Shown here piece after piece: positions 61,854 through 64,000 of a stretch of DNA of 64,000 nucleotides. Origin of the DNA: Erwinia sp. S63. GTDB lineage: Bacteria > Pseudomonadota > Gammaproteobacteria > Enterobacterales > Enterobacteriaceae. The first letter of the stretch is position 1. Each line of letters opens with the position of its first letter. A program made the position numbers and the translations under genes. Location of the stretch: the NCBI RefSeq assembly GCF_016625195.1, contig NZ_JACVUP010000007.1:207915-271914 (forward strand), given 5' to 3'. The notes under the pieces are model-generated. The model searched no databases and had not been told where the DNA came from. It saw nothing but the letters and a program-made list of their open reading frames with translations.

Positions 61854-63305
61854 ATGCATTTTCGCGCCATTACCCGCATCGTGGGACTGTTGGTAATTTT
61901 ATTCTCGGTGACCATGATCCTACCGGGGCTGGTGGCCTTAATTTATCGCGATGGCGCCGGACGATCGTTTAGCCAGACCTTTATGATGGCGATTGTGATA
62001 GGTTCGCTGCTGTGGTGGCCTAATCGCAAAAAGAAAACCGAGCTTAAACCGCGCGAAGGGTTTCTGATCGTCGTGCTGTTTTGGACGGTGCTGGGTAGTG
62101 TGGGTGCGATGCCCTTCATTTTTGCCGAACAACCGCACCTTTCGGTTACCGATGCTTTCTTCGAATCCTTCTCTGGGCTGACCACCACGGGCGCCACTAC
62201 GTTGGTGGGCCTTGATACCTTACCGAAAGCGATTTTGTTCTATCGTCAGATGCTGCAATGGCTGGGCGGTATGGGGATCATTGTACTGGCGGTGGCCATC
62301 TTGCCGATTCTGGGCGTGGGTGGCATGCAGCTTTATCGTGCTGAGATGCCGGGGCCGTTAAAAGATAACAAGATGCGTCCGCGTATTGCGGAAACGGCTA
62401 AAACGCTGTGGCTAATCTATGTCTTACTTACCGTGGCCTGTGCGGTGGCGCTGTGGCTGGCGGGCATGCCGGTGTTTGATGCCATCGGTCACAGCTTCTC
62501 GACCATCGCGATTGGTGGCTTTTCTACACATGATGCGAGTATCGGCTACTTCAACAGTCCTACCATCAATACCATCGTGGCGGTGTTCCTGCTGATCTCG
62601 GGCTGTAACTATGGCTTGCACTTCTCTTTATTGAGCGGCCGCAGCCTCAAAGTTTACTGGCGCGATCCCGAATTTCGCATGTTTATTGGCGTACAGCTGA
62701 CGTTAGTGCTGATCTGTACGGTAGTACTGTGGTTCCACAACGTCTATGCCAGCGGTTGGCAAACATTGAACCAGGCTTTTTTCCAGGTGGTGTCGATGGC
62801 AACGACTGCTGGCTTTACCACCGATAGTATTGCGCGCTGGCCATTATTCCTGCCTGTACTGTTGCTCTGTTCGGCTTTTATCGGCGGTATGGCGGGATCG
62901 ACCGGCGGTGGCTTGAAGGTGATTCGTATTCTTCTGCTGTTTAAGCAGGGGTCGCGCGAGCTTAAGCGTTTGGTGCATCCGAACGCGGTCTACACCATCA
63001 AGTTGGGCAATCGCGCACTGCCGGAGCGTATCCTTGAAGCGGTATGGGGATTCTTCTCTGCTTATGCGCTGGTGTTCTTACTCAGCATGCTGGCGATTAT
63101 CGCGACGGGCGTCGATGACTTCTCGGCTTTTGCTGCGGTTGCCGCGACGCTGAATAACCTCGGCCCAGGCTTAGGTGTTGTAGCGGATAACTTCACGTCT
63201 ATGAATGACGTCGCTAAGTGGATTTTGATTTTAACCATGCTGTTTGGACGCCTTGAGGTGTTCACACTGCTGGTTCTGTTCACCCCGACCTTCTGGCGTG
63301 AATAA
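61854..63305 (+). CDS. trkH: TrkH, potassium uptake channel subunit
   Basis: 483 residues, the E. coli length. Four repeated M1-P-M2 units; pore-loop segments are visible as FSGLTTTGATTL, FSTIAIGGFSTHD, VVSMATTAGFTTD and NNLGPGLG. Works with TrkA for low-affinity K+ uptake. RBS AAGGAA precedes the start. Confidence 0.96.
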   Translation: MHFRAITRIVGLLVILFSVTMILPGLVALIYRDGAGRSFSQTFMMAIVIGSLLWWPNRKKKTELKPREGFLIVVLFWTVLGSVGAMPFIFAEQPHLSVTDAFFESFSGLTTTGATTLVGLDTLPKAILFYRQMLQWLGGMGIIVLAVAILPILGVGGMQLYRAEMPGPLKDNKMRPRIAETAKTLWLIYVLLTVACAVALWLAGMPVFDAIGHSFSTIAIGGFSTHDASIGYFNSPTINTIVAVFLLISGCNYGLHFSLLSGRSLKVYWRDPEFRMFIGVQLTLVLICTVVLWFHNVYASGWQTLNQAFFQVVSMATTAGFTTDSIARWPLFLPVLLLCSAFIGGMAGSTGGGLKVIRILLLFKQGSRELKRLVHPNAVYTIKLGNRALPERILEAVWGFFSAYALVFLLSMLAIIATGVDDFSAFAAVAATLNNLGPGLGVVADNFTSMNDVAKWILILTMLFGRLEVFTLLVLFTPTFWRE

Positions 63306-63323
63306 GAGAAACAGGATTATCTA

Positions 63324-63860
63324 ATGAAAGCATTGATTCTATATTCCAGCCGTGATGGGCAAACCCGTGAGATCGCGGCGCGTATTGCACAGACGCTAGC
63401 GCCGCAGCAGCTGTGTGACGTGATTGATTTACTGGAAGTACAGAAGGTTGAGTGGCCGCAGTATGATCGCGTGCTGATTGGCGCTTCAATCCGTTACGGA
63501 CATTTCCATCCGGCATTAATGAAGTTTGTTACTCAGCATAAGGCTGAGCTGCATCAGCGCGTTAGTGGGTTCTTCAGCGTCAATCTTACGGCACGTAAAG
63601 CGGATAAGTGCACGCCAGCAACCAATGCCTATACGCATAAGTTCCTGGAGCAGTCACCCTGGCAGCCAGATTGCTGTGCGGTGTTTGCCGGCGCGTTGCG
63701 TTATCCCCGCTATCGCTGGTTTGATCGTGTCATGATTCAACTAATTATGCGTATGACGGGCGGTGAGACCGATACCTCTAAAGAAGTTGAATACACTGAT
63801 TGGAATAAAGTCGCGGTTTTTGCCCAGGATTTTGTGCAGTTACCAGGCAAATCGTTGTGA
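63324..63860 (+). CDS. hemG: HemG, protoporphyrinogen IX dehydrogenase (quinone)
   Basis: Flavodoxin-like, membrane-associated enzyme that makes protoporphyrin IX using quinones. 178 residues (E. coli 181). The FMN phosphate loop LYSSRDGQTREIA is near residues 6-18, followed by GASIRYGHF; a long inserted loop after about residue 110 is typical of HemG. Last protein gene before the rRNA operon. Confidence 0.95.
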   Translation: MKALILYSSRDGQTREIAARIAQTLAPQQLCDVIDLLEVQKVEWPQYDRVLIGASIRYGHFHPALMKFVTQHKAELHQRVSGFFSVNLTARKADKCTPATNAYTHKFLEQSPWQPDCCAVFAGALRYPRYRWFDRVMIQLIMRMTGGETDTSKEVEYTDWNKVAVFAQDFVQLPGKSL

Positions 63861-63915
63861 AATAGAGCGTTGTGGCTAAATTTAGGTCGAACGATCATTT
63901 TTTTGCAATAAACCC

Positions 63916-63952
63916 TTGTCAGCCCCGAATAACTCCCTATAATGCGCCACCA
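63916..63952 (+). promoter_or_regulatory. P1 promoter of an rRNA operon
   Basis: TTGTCA (63916-63921) and TATAAT (63938-63943) with the 16-base spacing of rrn P1 promoters, then the GC-rich discriminator GCGCCACC and probable start A at 63952. An A/T-rich UP-like tract (about 63897-63912) lies upstream. The rRNA genes themselves lie outside the window. Confidence 0.92.
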
Positions 63953-64000
63953 CTGAGACGGCAAAGCGGCAACGCAGACGGCTCAGCAGGGAGTGAAGTG

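Overview
The window is a conserved chromosomal segment from a member of the Enterobacterales. It corresponds to the E. coli K-12 interval from wecA to the rRNA operon that follows hemG. Protein lengths and start codons agree closely with E. coli, but the gene content differs at several junctions. yifK, aslBA, cyaY and yigFG are missing from their usual places. A yehS-like gene, a pepE, an AbrB-family membrane protein and a TPR/glycosyltransferase-like gene sit at non-E. coli positions. This pattern suggests Erwiniaceae (Pantoea/Erwinia type); that placement is inference, because no search could be run.

Layout. 1-12.7 kb: the enterobacterial common antigen (ECA) operon wecA-wzzE-wecBC-rffGH-wecDE-wzxE-wecF-wzyE-wecG, mostly joined by 1-4 bp overlaps and closed by a terminator. 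12.8-13.4 kb: the tRNA operon Arg-His-Leu-Pro. 13.4-14.0 kb: an 8-bp tandem repeat, then the small RNA GlmZ with a sigma54-type promoter and upstream GlrR-like sites. 14.0-18.1 kb: the hemCDXY operon on the minus strand. Divergent from it are cyaA (UUG start, CRP site), lptM and the coupled set dapF-yigA-xerC-yigB. 24.4-28.1 kb: uvrD (LexA box) and corA (structured leader with a short ORF). 28.2-31.6 kb: AbrB-family protein, rarD, yigI, pldA. 31.6-37.8 kb: recQ, rhtC, rhtB, pldB, yigL, yigM. 37.8-42.9 kb: a decayed partial copy of the yigM end, a palindromic element, a yehS-like gene, metR/metE with MetR and MetJ sites, and a dienelactone-hydrolase-like gene. 43-49.9 kb: udp with two CRP sites, the TPR/glycosyltransferase-like accessory gene, rmuC, and ubiE-ubiJ-ubiB. 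50.1-53.0 kb: tatABC, tatD, rfaH. 53.2-64 kb: pepE, ubiD, fre, fadBA with a FadR operator, pepQ, yigZ, trkH, hemG, and the P1 promoter of an rRNA operon whose genes lie beyond the window.

Functionally the window covers ECA synthesis, heme synthesis (hemCDXY and hemG), ubiquinone synthesis (ubiE, ubiJ, ubiB, ubiD), Tat export, fatty acid oxidation, methionine synthesis, DNA repair and recombination (uvrD, xerC, recQ, rmuC) and cAMP signalling. I found no phage, insertion sequence, CRISPR array or defence island, and no convincing undescribed multi-gene system. The best leads are the accessory gene at 44.0-45.3 kb, the yigM-metR intergenic region, the repeat next to GlmZ, and the corA leader.
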